A stretch of DNA of 64,000 nt from Geodermatophilus sp. TF02-6 (GCF_003319115.1 NZ_QOHF01000009.1:100676-164675); one strand, 5' to 3'; shown: positions 27,194-39,282, counted from the stretch's first letter. Notes: generated by a model not told the origin, from the letters alone. Program-made: numbers and translations.

Positions 27194-28414
27194 ATGACCG
27201 CCCCTTCCACTCCGGAAGCCCCCTGGCCGGTCCGCACGGTGGCCCGCAAGGTCGCCGAGTGGATCGGCCGGCTGGGCGAGGTGTGGGTGGAGGGGCAGGT
27301 CGCCCAGATCTCCCGGCGGGGGACGGCGACGGTCTTCCTCACCCTGCGCGACCCGGCCGCCGACCTGTCGGTCCCGGTCACCTGCGCCCGCGACGTCGCC
27401 GCCCGCCCGGGCCTGGAGCTCGCCGAGGGCGCTCGCGTGGTCGTGCGGGCGCGGCCGGACTACTACGTCGCCCGCGGCTCCTTCTCGCTGCGGGCCACCG
27501 AGATCCGCGCCGTCGGGATCGGTGAGCTCCTGGCGCGGATCGAGCGGATCCGTCGGCTGCTGGCCGCCGAGGGGTTGTTCGACGCCGCCCGCAAGAGGCC
27601 GCTGCCGTTCGCCCCGGCCGTGGTCGGGGTGGTCACCGGCCGGGACAGCGCCGCCGAGCGCGACGTCCTGGTCACCGCCCGCCGCCGGTGGCCCGCCGTG
27701 CGGTTCGCCGTCCACCACAGCCTCGTGCAGGGGTCCAGCGCCGCCGCATCGGTGATCGACGGGCTGCACCGGCTGGACGCCGACCCGACAGTCGAGGTCA
27801 TCGTCGTCGCCCGCGGTGGCGGGTCGGTGGAGGACCTGCTGCCCTTCTCCGACGAGGGCCTGGTGCGGGCCGTCGCCGCCTGCCGCACCCCGGTGGTCAC
27901 CGCCGTCGGCCACGAGACCGACACCACGCTGGTCGACCACGCCGCCGACGTCCGGGCCGCCACGCCGACCGACGCCGCGCACCGGGTGGTCCCCGAGATC
28001 GGCGAGCAGCGGCGGCTGGTCGACGGGCTGCGCGCCCGCGCCGGGCACGTGCTGGCCTCCCGCATCGAGCAGCAGGAGCGCTGGCTGGAGAGCCTGCGCA
28101 GCCGGCCGGTGCTGGCCTCGCCCCAGCGGCTGCTGGAGGGCCGGTCGGACGACGTGCAGCAGCTGCGCCAGCGCGCCCGGCGCAGCCTCACCCACCGGGT
28201 GGAGAGCGCCGAGCGCGACCTCGAGCACGCCCGGGCGCGGGTGGCCGCCCTCTCCCCCGCGGCGACGCTGCAGCGCGGCTACGCCGTCGTCCAGCGGGCC
28301 GACGGCGCCCTCGTCCGTGACCCGGGCGCGGTGGCCGACGGCGAGCGGCTGTCGGTGCGGGTCGTGGGTGGCCGGCTACCGGTGCGCGTCGACAGGGAGG
28401 ATGTCCAGCCATGA
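27194..28414 (+). CDS. xseA: Exodeoxyribonuclease VII large subunit
   Basis: This 406-residue subunit of exonuclease VII degrades single-stranded DNA to oligonucleotides. The N-terminal OB domain reads [20 protein letters not shown] and [19 protein letters not shown]. The catalytic domain has [38 protein letters not shown] and [20 protein letters not shown], followed by TPTDAA and a long coiled-coil region (residues about 270–370). The gene overlaps xseB by ATGA, so the two subunits are made together. The protein is somewhat shorter than typical enterobacterial XseA. Confidence 0.95.
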   Translation: MTAPSTPEAPWPVRTVARKVAEWIGRLGEVWVEGQVAQISRRGTATVFLTLRDPAADLSVPVTCARDVAARPGLELAEGARVVVRARPDYYVARGSFSLRATEIRAVGIGELLARIERIRRLLAAEGLFDAARKRPLPFAPAVVGVVTGRDSAAERDVLVTARRRWPAVRFAVHHSLVQGSSAAASVIDGLHRLDADPTVEVIVVARGGGSVEDLLPFSDEGLVRAVAACRTPVVTAVGHETDTTLVDHAADVRAATPTDAAHRVVPEIGEQRRLVDGLRARAGHVLASRIEQQERWLESLRSRPVLASPQRLLEGRSDDVQQLRQRARRSLTHRVESAERDLEHARARVAALSPAATLQRGYAVVQRADGALVRDPGAVADGERLSVRVVGGRLPVRVDREDVQP

Positions 28415-28623
28415 GCGAGCCGACCGAGCCGGCGACCACCTTCGAGCAGGCCCGCGAGGAGCTCGCCGACGTCGTCCGTCGACTGGAGGCCGGCGGGCTG
28501 ACCCTGGAGGAGTCCCTCGCCCTCTGGGAGCGCGGGGAGCAGCTGGCCGAGCTGTGCCGGCACTGGCTGGACCGGGCCCGCGAGCGGCTCGCCGCGGCCA
28601 CCCCGGGCGATCAGCCCGAGTAG
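28411..28623 (+). CDS. xseB: Exodeoxyribonuclease VII small subunit
   Basis: This 70-residue small subunit has the usual helical hairpin: [40 protein letters not shown] and a charged tail. It assembles on the coiled coil of XseA. The ATG overlaps the xseA stop. Its last 13 bases overlap the end of the convergent DUF4245 gene, so the two stop codons lie inside each other's reading frame. Confidence 0.95.
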   Translation: MSEPTEPATTFEQAREELADVVRRLEAGGLTLEESLALWERGEQLAELCRHWLDRARERLAAATPGDQPE

Positions 28624-29222
28624 GGCCGCACCGCCGCCGCCACGGTCTCCAGCTCGCCCTCGCCGGCCGAGCCGGTCACCAGCACGGTGACCCCGGCGTC
28701 CTCCCGCCACAGCACGGTCTCACCGCGCCCGGTGGTCGAGCGGGTCCAGGTCTGCCCGCCGAGGTCGACGGTGCCCTGCTGCCGGGCGTCGTCGAGGACG
28801 GCGGTGACCGCGGGAGCCCGGGCGTCGTCGCTGACCGCGAAGCCGGCGAACTCCTCCGACGGGGTCAGGTAGCCGATCTCCAGGGTGACCGGGTCACCGG
28901 CCCCGGCGGTGCCCGCGTCGGTGCGGGCGCTGGTCGGCCGGTACCCCTCCGGCAGGCCGGCCGGGACGACCACGGGGTACCCGGCGCGGGCGGCGGCCAG
29001 CTGCACGGTGCTGGCGGGGTCGACCTCGCGGACCGGGTCCACGCCGGAGTTCTTGGCCGCCATCCAGCCGACCAGCCCCAGGCAGATGAGCACCAGCGGG
29101 GCCAGCGACCGGATCATGTTGGTCGCGCTCATCCGGTGGGCACGCACGACCGCGGGTGAGGGCCCTGCGGCCGGGGGCACCGTGTCCTGGGGAGGCTGAC
29201 TCGCGGGGCCGGCTCCGGTCAC
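28611..29222 (-). CDS. DUF4245 family membrane-anchored protein
   Basis: This 203-residue protein has a short cytoplasmic start, one membrane span (MIRSLAPLVLICLGLVGWMAA) and an outer domain with YPVVVPAGLPEGYRPTSART, TLEIGYLTPSEEFAGFAVS, WTRSTTGRGETVLWRE and VLVTGSAGEGELETVAAAV. This matches DUF4245, which lies beside glpX in actinobacteria (Rv1100 position). The GTG at 29222 is chosen because CATCCT lies six bases before it, giving a leaderless start; ATG 29132 is a shorter alternative. Function unknown. Confidence 0.8.
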   Translation of the reverse strand: MTGAGPASQPPQDTVPPAAGPSPAVVRAHRMSATNMIRSLAPLVLICLGLVGWMAAKNSGVDPVREVDPASTVQLAAARAGYPVVVPAGLPEGYRPTSARTDAGTAGAGDPVTLEIGYLTPSEEFAGFAVSDDARAPAVTAVLDDARQQGTVDLGGQTWTRSTTGRGETVLWREDAGVTVLVTGSAGEGELETVAAAVRPYSG

Positions 29223-29236
29223 CCCTCTAGGATGGC

Positions 29237-29380
29237 AGGACCGTCCCCCCACCCCGCCGCCCACGGCCCCGTCCCGGACCCCGCCCTGAGCTCGCGAAGG
29301 GTGGGGTGAGGACCCCCTTGCCCCGCCGCTCGCACGCTCGCGGCGGGACCCTGCACGGGGGCCGGGGTCCTTGCACCAGG
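29237..29380. repeat. Dispersed GC-rich palindromic repeat, copy 3
   Basis: Two repeat units fill the divergent gap between the DUF4245 gene and glpX. Recognisable words are GGCCCCGTCCCGGACC, AGCTCGCGAAGGGTGGGGTG, CGCTCGCACGCTCGCGGCGGG and CCGGGGTCCTT. The element ends next to the glpX ribosome site AGGAGG, so a hairpin formed by it would lie in the glpX leader. Confidence 0.65.
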
Positions 29381-29388
29381 AGGTCCGC

Positions 29389-30447
29389 GTGTCCCTGCCC
29401 CTCCCCGACGGCCCCGCGACCCGAGGCCGGAGCAGCTTCCGTTCCGACCGCCCCGCGCCCGACCGCAACCTGGCCCTGGAGCTGGTGCGGGTCACCGAGG
29501 CGGCGGCGATGGCCGCCGGTCGCTGGGTGGGTCGCGGGGACAAGAACGGCGGTGACGGCGCCGCGGTCGACGCGATGCGGGCGCTCATCGGCACGGTGAG
29601 CATGAAGGGCGTCGTCGTCATCGGCGAGGGCGAGAAGGACGAGGCGCCCATGCTCTACAACGGCGAGCAGGTGGGCGACGGCCAGGGCCCGGAGTGCGAC
29701 GTCGCGGTCGACCCGATCGACGGCACCACCCTCATGGCCAAGGGCATGCCCAACGCCATCGCCGTCATGGCGGTCGCCGACCGCGGCGCGATGTACGACC
29801 CGTCGGCGGTCTTCTACATGGAGAAGCTGGCCACCGGCCCGGCCGCGGCCGACGTCGTCGACATCACCGCCCCGGTCGCCGAGAACGTCCGCCGGGTCGC
29901 CCGGGCCAAGCAGAGCTCGGCCGAGGACGTCACCGTCTGCATCCTCGACCGCCCCCGGCACGAGCAGCTGGTGCAGGAGGTCCGCGAGGCGGGCGCCCGG
30001 ATCAAGTTCATCACCGACGGCGACGTCGCCGGCGCGATCGCCGCCGCGCGCGAGGGCACCGGCGTCGACCTGCTGCTGGGCATCGGCGGCACCCCGGAGG
30101 GCATCATCGCCGCCTGCGCTCTCAAGTGCATGGGCGGTGCGCTGCAGGGCCGGCTGTGGCCCAAGGACGACGACGAGCGGCAGAAGGCCGTCGACGCCGG
30201 CCACGACCTCGACCGGGTGCTGCACATCGACGACCTCGTCCGCGGCGACGTCTTCTTCGTCGCCACCGGCATCACCGACGGCGAGCTGCTGCGCGGCGTG
30301 CAGTACCGCGCCGGCGGGTGCACCACCCAGTCGCTGGTCATGCGCTCGCGCTCGGGGACGATCCGCTCGATCGAGAGCCTGCACTCGCTGCAGAAGCTGC
30401 GCGCCTACTCGGCCGTCGCGTTCGACCGCTCCGACGCCGACGGCTGA
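29389..30447 (+). CDS. glpX: Class II fructose-1,6-bisphosphatase
   Basis: This 352-residue GlpX-type enzyme of gluconeogenesis hydrolyses fructose 1,6-bisphosphate. Motifs are [54 protein letters not shown] with the metal-binding DPIDGTT, and [19 protein letters not shown]. The GTG at 29389 follows AGGAGG (29378–29383) by five bases. In mycobacteria glpX is the only fructose bisphosphatase of this type and sits beside fum, as here after a four-gene insertion. Confidence 0.95.
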   Translation: MSLPLPDGPATRGRSSFRSDRPAPDRNLALELVRVTEAAAMAAGRWVGRGDKNGGDGAAVDAMRALIGTVSMKGVVVIGEGEKDEAPMLYNGEQVGDGQGPECDVAVDPIDGTTLMAKGMPNAIAVMAVADRGAMYDPSAVFYMEKLATGPAAADVVDITAPVAENVRRVARAKQSSAEDVTVCILDRPRHEQLVQEVREAGARIKFITDGDVAGAIAAAREGTGVDLLLGIGGTPEGIIAACALKCMGGALQGRLWPKDDDERQKAVDAGHDLDRVLHIDDLVRGDVFFVATGITDGELLRGVQYRAGGCTTQSLVMRSRSGTIRSIESLHSLQKLRAYSAVAFDRSDADG

Positions 30448-30557
30448 CCTCGTCCGCGGACGGCCACGGAACTCACAGCTGGACCACAGGTGGGTGGTCC
30501 ACCCTGGGCTGCGACGCCCGGCACCGGCCGGCGCGAGGACGGCTAGGGAGAGACACC

Positions 30558-31151
30558 ATGCGGAAGAGGACACTCGTCGCGGCCGTGGGTGCCGCGGGCG
30601 CGCTGACGCTCACCGGCGTCGGCGTGGCGCTCGCCGACCCATCGCCGTCGGCGACCCCCACGACGAGCTCGGGCAGTGAGAGCTCGGACAGCAGCGACGC
30701 CAGCAGCCGGCACGACGCCATCGTCGAGGCGCTCGGCGGCCTGGTCGACGACGGGACGCTCACCCAGGAGCAGGCCGACAAGGTCGCCAGCACGCTCGAC
30801 GACTCCGACGCCCTCGGCCACGGCGGGTGGCGCGGCGGCGGGGACGGCGGCCCCTGGCGGTTCGGGTTGGACACGGCCGCCGACGCTCTCGGCATGACGA
30901 GCGACCAGCTGGCCGATGCCCTCTCCAAGGACGGCACCAGCCTCGCCGACGTCGCCGCGCAGCAGGGCGTGCCCACGCAGACCCTCGTCGACGCCCTGAC
31001 CAACGCGGCGCGGGACAAGATCAACCAGGCGGTCGCCGACGGCGACCTGTCGCAGTCGCGTGCCGACGACATCCTCGCCGACCTCCCCGGCCGGATCTCG
31101 GACGCCGTGCAGAACGGCTCCGGCTGGGGCTGGTGGCGCCACTCCGACTGA
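30558..31151 (+). CDS. Secreted protein of unknown function with helical repeats
   Basis: This 197-residue protein has a signal peptide at residues 1–26 (KRTLVAAVGAAGALTLTG … ALA-D), then a Ser/Thr-rich linker and helical segments. The segment RHDAIVEALGGLVDDGTLTQ and EQADKVASTL resembles DKINQAVADGDLSQSRADDI further on, an internal repeat around an LTQEQAD/LSQSRAD turn. Between them lies TAADALGMTSDQLADALSKD. Such proteins are common and unnamed in actinobacteria. GGGAGA precedes the ATG. It separates glpX from fumC together with the next three genes. Confidence 0.75.
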   Translation: MRKRTLVAAVGAAGALTLTGVGVALADPSPSATPTTSSGSESSDSSDASSRHDAIVEALGGLVDDGTLTQEQADKVASTLDDSDALGHGGWRGGGDGGPWRFGLDTAADALGMTSDQLADALSKDGTSLADVAAQQGVPTQTLVDALTNAARDKINQAVADGDLSQSRADDILADLPGRISDAVQNGSGWGWWRHSD

Positions 31152-31190
31152 CCGCCTGACCGACCCCCTGACCGTCGTCCCGCCCTCTGG

Positions 31191-31847
31191 TCAACCGCCC
31201 GGGCGAGGCGGCAGGGGTGGTGGCGGCAGGTGCCGCTGCGCGAGACGGTCCATGATCGCCCGCCACCGGCTCGGCGACTCACCGGGGGCCAGGCTGCGCA
31301 GCTTGAGGTCGCCGAAGACCGTCCGTGCGCGGACGACGACCCGCGGGGTCCCCGCCAGCCGCGGCACGGGGGCGAGCTCCGTCCTGCGGTCGCCGAACAC
31401 CGTCCAGCCGTGCAGCTCGGCGTGCACCCCCTCGGCGACGATCACGTCGACGTCGCCGAAGACGGTGCCCAGCACCAGGTCGACCCGGTCGGCGTCGGTG
31501 CGCAGGCCGCGCAGGTCCAGCCGCACGTCGCCGAAGACGGTGGAGGCGTTGCGGGGCACGTCCGCCGTGCCCTCCAGCTTGACGTCGCCGAAGACGGACG
31601 TGACGGTCTCCGGCGTCCGCGTGCCGACGATCTCCACCGGGGGCGGAGCGTCGGGGGGCAGGTCGGCCACGAGCGCGTCGAGGTCGGTGAGGGTGACGGC
31701 GGCGTAGGCGGCCTCCACCCGCTCCCCGAGCTCGTGCAGGTCGATCCGGCCCTCGGCGACGGCCTTCTGCAGCCGGGTGACGACGGCCTCGCGGTCGGCG
31801 TCCGAGGCGCGGACGGCCGGCGGGGGTTCGGGAGCGTCGGGGTCCAC
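31191..31847 (-). CDS. DUF1707 protein with LiaF-like C-terminal repeats
   Basis: This 218-residue protein has a DUF1707 (SHOCT-like) N-terminal domain (VRASDADREAVVTRLQKAVA … GRIDLHELGERVEAAYAAVT). A C-terminal domain follows with five short beta repeats, each containing a VFGD turn: SVFGDVKLEG, STVFGDVRLDL, GTVFGDVDVIV, WTVFGDRRTEL and RTVFGDLKLRSL. This is the pattern of LiaF-like cell-wall-stress response domains. The GTG at 31847 lies six bases after TACGGT (leaderless). Role in envelope stress is inferred from the family. Confidence 0.85.
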   Translation of the reverse strand: MDPDAPEPPPAVRASDADREAVVTRLQKAVAEGRIDLHELGERVEAAYAAVTLTDLDALVADLPPDAPPPVEIVGTRTPETVTSVFGDVKLEGTADVPRNASTVFGDVRLDLRGLRTDADRVDLVLGTVFGDVDVIVAEGVHAELHGWTVFGDRRTELAPVPRLAGTPRVVVRARTVFGDLKLRSLAPGESPSRWRAIMDRLAQRHLPPPPLPPRPGG

Positions 31848-31906
31848 CGCCCGACCGTAGCCGCGGGAGCGGCCGCGGCGGACGACGCGAGGCCCCGGCC
31901 GGGCGG

Positions 31907-32941
31907 TCAGCCGCCGTAGCGCGAGGCGCAGGAGCCGACCGGCTCGTTGCGCCCGCCGCAGGTCTGCCCGTACCGGCCGTACTCCTGCAGCGACGCATCG
32001 TCGCGCACGGTCACCGTCAGCAGGTCGCACAGCGCCACGACGCCCCGCTGGCAGCCGTCGGCCAGGGCCTGCACGTCCGGGGCGCCGCCGGTCGGTGCCG
32101 GGCTGCCCGGGGGCAGCCCGGCCGGGACGCCGCCGTCGCCGGGGGACGAGGACGACGGGGACGGCGAGGTCGACGACGAGGTGGGTGCCGAGGTGGGTGC
32201 CGAGGTGGGTGCCGAGGTGGATGGGGAGGTCGACGGGGACGGTGAGGCCGAGGCCGACGTCCGGGCGGTGGAGGTCGCACCGGCCCCGGCACCCGGCCCC
32301 GGCTCACGGCCGGCGCGGACCAGGAGGAACAGGCCGGCGCCGGCCGCGGCGAGCAGGAGCAGTCCGACGACGGCGACCGCGACCACGGTGGCGCGCCGAC
32401 GCCTGCCCGCGGTACCGGGCGGGCCGTACGGCGGCGGCCCGTACGGCGGTGCTCCGTACTGCGGCTGACCCCACGGCGGTGGCGCCGAGTACGGCTGCCC
32501 GTACGGCGGCGGCTGGCCGGTGCCCGGGAGCCCGTACGGGGACGAGGCGTACGGCGGCTGCCCGTACGGGGACGGGTGGTACGGGGCCTGGCCGTACGGG
32601 GCCGGCTGGCCCGGGCCCGGTGCTCCGTACGGCGGCTGACCGTACGGCGGCGGCCCGTACGGCGGCGGCTGCCCGTATCCGGGCTGCCCGGCGAACGGCG
32701 ACTCGCCGAACTGGCGGGTCTCCTGGCGGTCGCCACCGGTCGGCGGCGGGAGAGGTTGGCGGGGGTGGACCACCTGCGTCGTCCCCTCGTCCGGCCCGCC
32801 CGTCTGCCCGGGGGTGGACGGACCGACCGGCTGCGTCTCGTCGTCCCGCCCGCCGGGCCGCGCCCGATCCCCCGTCCGGTGTCCGGACCGCCGGCCCGCG
32901 GGGTCCTCGCCGCCCTGCGGCCGGTACGGGGGCTGGGACAT
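31907..32941 (-). CDS. Pro/Tyr/Gly-rich membrane protein with C-terminal Cys module
   Basis: This 344-residue protein has a disordered N-terminus dominated by PYG/PPYGQPP repeats (residues about 85–175), a basic stop (GRRRRA) and one membrane span ([24 protein letters not shown]). A Ser/Thr/Pro linker with three APTS units and a short C-terminal module follow ([12 protein letters not shown] … [24 protein letters not shown]). The same module ends the neighbouring gene product at 33068. The cytoplasmic PYG-rich region and outer Cys module suggest a structural or envelope role; I know no name for it. Confidence 0.72.
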   Translation of the reverse strand: MSQPPYRPQGGEDPAGRRSGHRTGDRARPGGRDDETQPVGPSTPGQTGGPDEGTTQVVHPRQPLPPPTGGDRQETRQFGESPFAGQPGYGQPPPYGPPPYGQPPYGAPGPGQPAPYGQAPYHPSPYGQPPYASSPYGLPGTGQPPPYGQPYSAPPPWGQPQYGAPPYGPPPYGPPGTAGRRRRATVVAVAVVGLLLLAAAGAGLFLLVRAGREPGPGAGAGATSTARTSASASPSPSTSPSTSAPTSAPTSAPTSSSTSPSPSSSSPGDGGVPAGLPPGSPAPTGGAPDVQALADGCQRGVVALCDLLTVTVRDDASLQEYGRYGQTCGGRNEPVGSCASRYGG

Positions 32942-33067
32942 CGGGGCTCCTCGAAGGCCGGGTGCCTGCGCCCGGATGCTAGAGGCGCCCCGCGGCCGCG
33001 ACCAGGCACACCGGCCCGGTCGCCGGAGCAGGCCGGCCGGGCCGCGGCGCGGTCACTCCAGCCGCGG

Positions 33068-33658
33068 TCACTCCAGCTCGGTGCACAGGGCCACGGCGTA
33101 CGGCTTGACGCGGCCACCGCAGGTGCTGCCGTAACGCTCGTACTCGGAGAACGGTGCCGACTCGAGGTACAGCCGGTCGCAGGCGTCGAGGTCGCCGGCG
33201 AAGCAGTCCCGGGCGTAGCCGTCGAGGGCGGGGTCGGTGCCCAGGGTGCCCGGCGGGACGGGCTCGGACTGCTCGGCCGGCCCGGGCGGGTCGGCCGACC
33301 AGCCCTCGGGGCCGAGGAGCCCACCCACCTGCTCGTCCACGGCCTGCCCCAGCTCGGCGCCGAGCCCGCTGCCGATCCCACGGCCGAGGTCCTCGGCCCG
33401 ACCGGCCAGGACGAGGGCGGCGACGAGGGCGGACACCAGGACCCCGGCGGCGAGCACCGCCGCGGCGACCAGCGCCGCCACCACCCGGCTCTCGCCGCGC
33501 CCGCCGGCCGGCTGCGGCGCGGGAGCCGCGGCGGGCTGCGCCCACGCGGTGGCCGGCGTCCAGGTCGGGACCTCGGCCACCCACTCGGTGGCGGGCGGCG
33601 CCCAGCCGGGCGCGACGGGGGGTGGTGCTGCGGCGCCGGACGGCTGCGGCTCGGACAC
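33068..33658 (-). CDS. Membrane protein with C-terminal Cys module, paralogue of the next-door gene
   Basis: This 196-residue protein has a Pro/Ala-rich cytoplasmic start, one span (VVAALVAAAVLAAGVLVSAL) and an outer part ending CFAGDLDACDRLYLES … YERYGSTCGGRVKPYAVALC. The last 50 residues align with the end of the 31907–32941 product, keeping four cysteines, YGxTCGGR and the acidic residue before the second Cys, while the N-terminal parts differ. AGGAGG precedes the GTG at 33658. The tandem pair arose by duplication of the outer module or by domain shuffling. Confidence 0.72.
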   Translation of the reverse strand: MSEPQPSGAAAPPPVAPGWAPPATEWVAEVPTWTPATAWAQPAAAPAPQPAGGRGESRVVAALVAAAVLAAGVLVSALVAALVLAGRAEDLGRGIGSGLGAELGQAVDEQVGGLLGPEGWSADPPGPAEQSEPVPPGTLGTDPALDGYARDCFAGDLDACDRLYLESAPFSEYERYGSTCGGRVKPYAVALCTELE

Positions 33659-33758
33659 GCGTCCTCCTCGGTTCGGTGGTCGCCGCACGCTAGGGCCGCC
33701 GCCGCGGCCCGGGCCGTTCCCACGACGGAGCGGTCCGGGCCGGGACCTCCCCGGCATC

Positions 33759-33764
33759 TAGGGT
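33759..33764 (+). promoter_or_regulatory. Putative -10 box for fumC
   Basis: TAGGGT lies 45 bases before the fumC start. Unlike most promoters in this window it leaves room for a leader of about 40 bases, and that leader contains a GGGAG ribosome site. Confidence 0.4.
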
Positions 33765-33809
33765 CGCTGTCGGAGCACTGTCACCACACACCACACCGGG
33801 AGCTGCAGC

Positions 33810-35234
<1,425 letters not shown>

Positions 35235-35324
35235 CCCTCGGCGGGGTGGGCCGGCCCGCGGATCCACCCCGCCGGAGCGGCGTGGCTCCTCCTACCCCCG
35301 GTAGCCGCGTAGCGTCCACAGCTG

Positions 35325-36641
<1,317 letters not shown>

Positions 36642-36756
36642 GCGAGGACCTCCTCCGCCGAGGTCCCGTCGTCCGCCCCGGACGAGGGGACCTCGGCGTC
36701 TCTCGGCACCATGGTCGCCGCCGGACCGATCCGCAGCCGCACCGTCAGGGAGCCCC

Positions 36757-37017
36757 ATGGCCGAGTCCTCCGCCGGGGACGACCTGGTCCTGCCGCCCGT
36801 GCCGCTGGCCACGGGCGACGTGGTCCGCGTCGAGGGCACCGGACGCCGGGTCGCCCGCGTCGAGCTCGTCGTCGCCACCGAGGACGGCGCAGAGCTGCGC
36901 ATCCCGCTCGAGCACCACCACGGCGGCTGGTGGCCACCGGCCGAGCGCACCCCGCCTGCGGACGATCCGTCCGCCGATCGGGTGTCACCTGCCGATCACC
37001 CCCACCCGGAAGGGTGA
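36757..37017 (+). CDS. Small hypothetical protein (86 aa)
   Basis: This short protein starts with an OB- or SH3-like beta segment (LATGDVVRVEGTGRRVARVE, then LVVATEDGAELRIPLEHHHG) and ends in a disordered Pro/Asp/His tail. AGGGAG precedes the ATG. It lies alone between gltA and the peptidase gene. No family is recognised. Confidence 0.5.
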   Translation: MAESSAGDDLVLPPVPLATGDVVRVEGTGRRVARVELVVATEDGAELRIPLEHHHGGWWPPAERTPPADDPSADRVSPADHPHPEG

Positions 37018-37132
37018 CGCCGTCCCCGGGCTCACTCCGGGGACTCCCCCACCCCGTCGATACGACGGCTGAGCGCTCCGCCGCACCACCCGGAGCCGGC
37101 CACGGACGACGAGACCACCCGGGGGACCCACG

Positions 37133-39160
37133 GTGCCAGCACCCCGCACGACGGCTCCCTCCGGCGGCGTCCCGCGACAGTCAGCCACCCGTCCGGCCGC
37201 CCGGCCGCCGGCCGCTCGCCGGACCGCCCCCCGGCAGGCCACCCCCCGGCAGGCCGCCCGCCCGGCCGGCACCCCCGCCCGGAGCACCGCCCCGCGGCCC
37301 CCGCTCACCCCTGCGCAGGCGCAGGCGCTGCGCGCCCTGCTGGAGGCCCGGGCCGCCGCGACCCCCCGTGCCCCCGGTCGCCGACCCGCACCGGGTCGCC
37401 GTCCGGCGAGCGCCCGGCGGCCGACCCGGACACGCCGGCGCCCACCGGTCCGCAGGCGGCAGAGCCGGCTGCGGCTGCCCGCCGCGGACGGCCGGCGCTG
37501 GCGGCTGCGGCTGTCCCTGGCCGCGGTCGGTCTCGTGCTGCCGGTGGTGGCCGGGCTGCTGGCCCCCGGCACGCAGGCGCCCGGGACCACCGCCGAGCCC
37601 TCCGACGTGACCGGCCTGGCCCTGGCCGCGCGCAGCACCCTGGTCGACGGGGCGGCCCGGCACCGTCGGCTGCAGCAGGACCTCGCCGCGCGGCGGGCCG
37701 AGCTGCAGACCGCGCGGGAGGCCGAGCAGGCCGCGCAGGAGCGGGTCCGGGCCGAACGGGCGACGGTGGGCGCACGCGCCGGGGCGCTGTACCGGACGTC
37801 CGCCGAGGAGCGCGCCCCCCTGCTCGGGCTGAGCGTGCAGGACCCGTCGTCCACCGCCGACGTCCTCCACCGGGCAGCGCTGGCCGACCGGGCCGACGGC
37901 GAGCTGGAGACCAGCGTCGCCCGCGCCGACCGCGCCGTCGCCGACCTGACGCTGGCCACCCGGCGCGTGGCGGTCGCCGAGGCCGCCGTCGCCGCCGTGG
38001 AGCAGCAGGCCGCCGACGTCCTCGAGGGGATGCGGACCGAGGTCGACGGGCTGCGCACGGACGTCGCCGCCCAGCTGGCCGCCCTGGGCACCGGCTCGGC
38101 CGCCGCCGGGCAGCAGGAGAGCAACCAGCAGGCGCTGCGGCGCTGGCAGGAGTTCCTCGGGGTCCTCGCCGCCGCGGGCATCGAGTCGCCGCCCGCGGCC
38201 GCGCTGGCCGACCCCGCGCACCTCCCGGCGGGCCTGTCGCCCGCGCTGGACGGCGCCGGCCAGCCGATCCCGGGCGTCGCGTGGGCCGTCGCCGGGAACC
38301 GGCCGGTGACGGTGCTGCCGGCCGAGACCGTCGCCGCGGTCAGCTCCGCCCTCGCCCAGCTCGGTCTGCCGTACGTGCCCGGCGGGGTCGGTCCCGACGC
38401 CTACGACTGCGGCGGCCTGACGGCCACGTCGTGGTTGCTGGCGGGCTACGCGCTGCCGGCCGCGTCCGGCGACCAGTGGGCCGGCGGCGCCGCCGTCCCG
38501 CTGTCCCAGCTGCAGATCGGTGACCTGGTCTTCGCCGACGGCGGCGCCGACGTGGGCATCTACCTCGGAGAGGGACAGGTGGTCGCGGCGTCGGCGGCCG
38601 GCTACCAGGTCGGCGTCCGACCGATGGCGGACGTCGTCGGCGCGGTGCGGGTCACCCTGCCCGCCCCGGCGCAGCCCAACGCCGCGCTGCCGGCCGGGAC
38701 CGCCGGGCGGGGTGCCTGCGGGGCACCGCCGCCACCGGTGGGCCCGGTGAGCCCGGCCTGGGGCGGCTGGGCCAACGGCACGATCCCGTCGACGGCGCTG
38801 TGCCCCATCGCCCGTGGCCACGCGCTGCGCTGCGACGCCGCAGCCGGGTACACCGCGCTGGCCGACGCCTTCGAGGCCGCCTTCGACACGCCCCTGTGCA
38901 TCACCGACTCCTACCGCTCCCTCGACGCGCAGGTGACCGCCGCCAGGACCAAGCCCGCCCTCGCCGCGGTCCCGGGGACGTCGAACCACGGCTGGGCGCT
39001 GGCGGTCGACCTGTGCGGCGGGGTCAACGTGGCCGGCACCCCGCAGTCGGCCTGGATGGCGGCCAACGCCGGGCGGTTCGGCTTCGTCCAGCCGGACTGG
39101 GCCCGCCCCGGCGGCGAGAAGCCCGAACCGTGGCACTGGGAGTTCGGCCGGCTCGCGTGA
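37133..39160 (+). CDS. D-Ala-D-Ala carboxypeptidase (VanY/M15) fused to a coiled coil and a degenerate NlpC/P60 domain
   Basis: This 675-residue protein has a very basic Pro/Arg-rich cytoplasmic tail (1–120), a membrane span (about 125–147), a coiled coil (about 155–310) and two enzyme domains. The NlpC/P60 domain keeps its Cys (DCGGL, Cys426), but the catalytic His is replaced: the strand reads ADVGIYLGEG with Asp473 where HVGIYLG is usual. The C-terminal M15 domain is complete, with SNHGWALAVDL (His619, Asp626) and EPWHWEF (His668). It should trim peptidoglycan stem peptides outside the membrane through the M15 domain. The P60 domain may only bind. The GTG follows GGGGGA. Confidence 0.85.
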   Translation: MPAPRTTAPSGGVPRQSATRPAARPPAARRTAPRQATPRQAARPAGTPARSTAPRPPLTPAQAQALRALLEARAAATPRAPGRRPAPGRRPASARRPTRTRRRPPVRRRQSRLRLPAADGRRWRLRLSLAAVGLVLPVVAGLLAPGTQAPGTTAEPSDVTGLALAARSTLVDGAARHRRLQQDLAARRAELQTAREAEQAAQERVRAERATVGARAGALYRTSAEERAPLLGLSVQDPSSTADVLHRAALADRADGELETSVARADRAVADLTLATRRVAVAEAAVAAVEQQAADVLEGMRTEVDGLRTDVAAQLAALGTGSAAAGQQESNQQALRRWQEFLGVLAAAGIESPPAAALADPAHLPAGLSPALDGAGQPIPGVAWAVAGNRPVTVLPAETVAAVSSALAQLGLPYVPGGVGPDAYDCGGLTATSWLLAGYALPAASGDQWAGGAAVPLSQLQIGDLVFADGGADVGIYLGEGQVVAASAAGYQVGVRPMADVVGAVRVTLPAPAQPNAALPAGTAGRGACGAPPPPVGPVSPAWGGWANGTIPSTALCPIARGHALRCDAAAGYTALADAFEAAFDTPLCITDSYRSLDAQVTAARTKPALAAVPGTSNHGWALAVDLCGGVNVAGTPQSAWMAANAGRFGFVQPDWARPGGEKPEPWHWEFGRLA

Positions 39161-39190
39161 GGTGGATCGTGTCCGCGCTGCCGGCCGTGA

Positions 39191-39261
39191 TCAGCTCACC
39201 TGGTCGTCGAGCCTCCTGGCTCACGGTCGACGGTGAGCCAGGACGCTCGAGGGTGAGCTGA
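39191..39261. terminator. Long two-tier hairpin between convergent genes
   Basis: Outer arms TCAGCTCACC (39191–39200) and GGTGAGCTGA (39252–39261) pair exactly. Inner arms at 39207–39224 and 39233–39250 (TCGAGCCTCCTGGCTCAC and its partner) pair at 17 of 18 positions around an eight-base loop. It lies between the M15 peptidase gene and the convergent unit starting its end at 39283, so a bidirectional terminator is likely. Confidence 0.65.
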
Positions 39262-39282
39262 CCTGATCATCGGTGCGGCGGG

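Noticed and set aside
32170..32225. Tandem 12-bp repeat as a regulatory array
   Set aside because: It encodes APTS units in the Ser/Thr/Pro linker of the membrane protein at 31907 and follows its reading frame.
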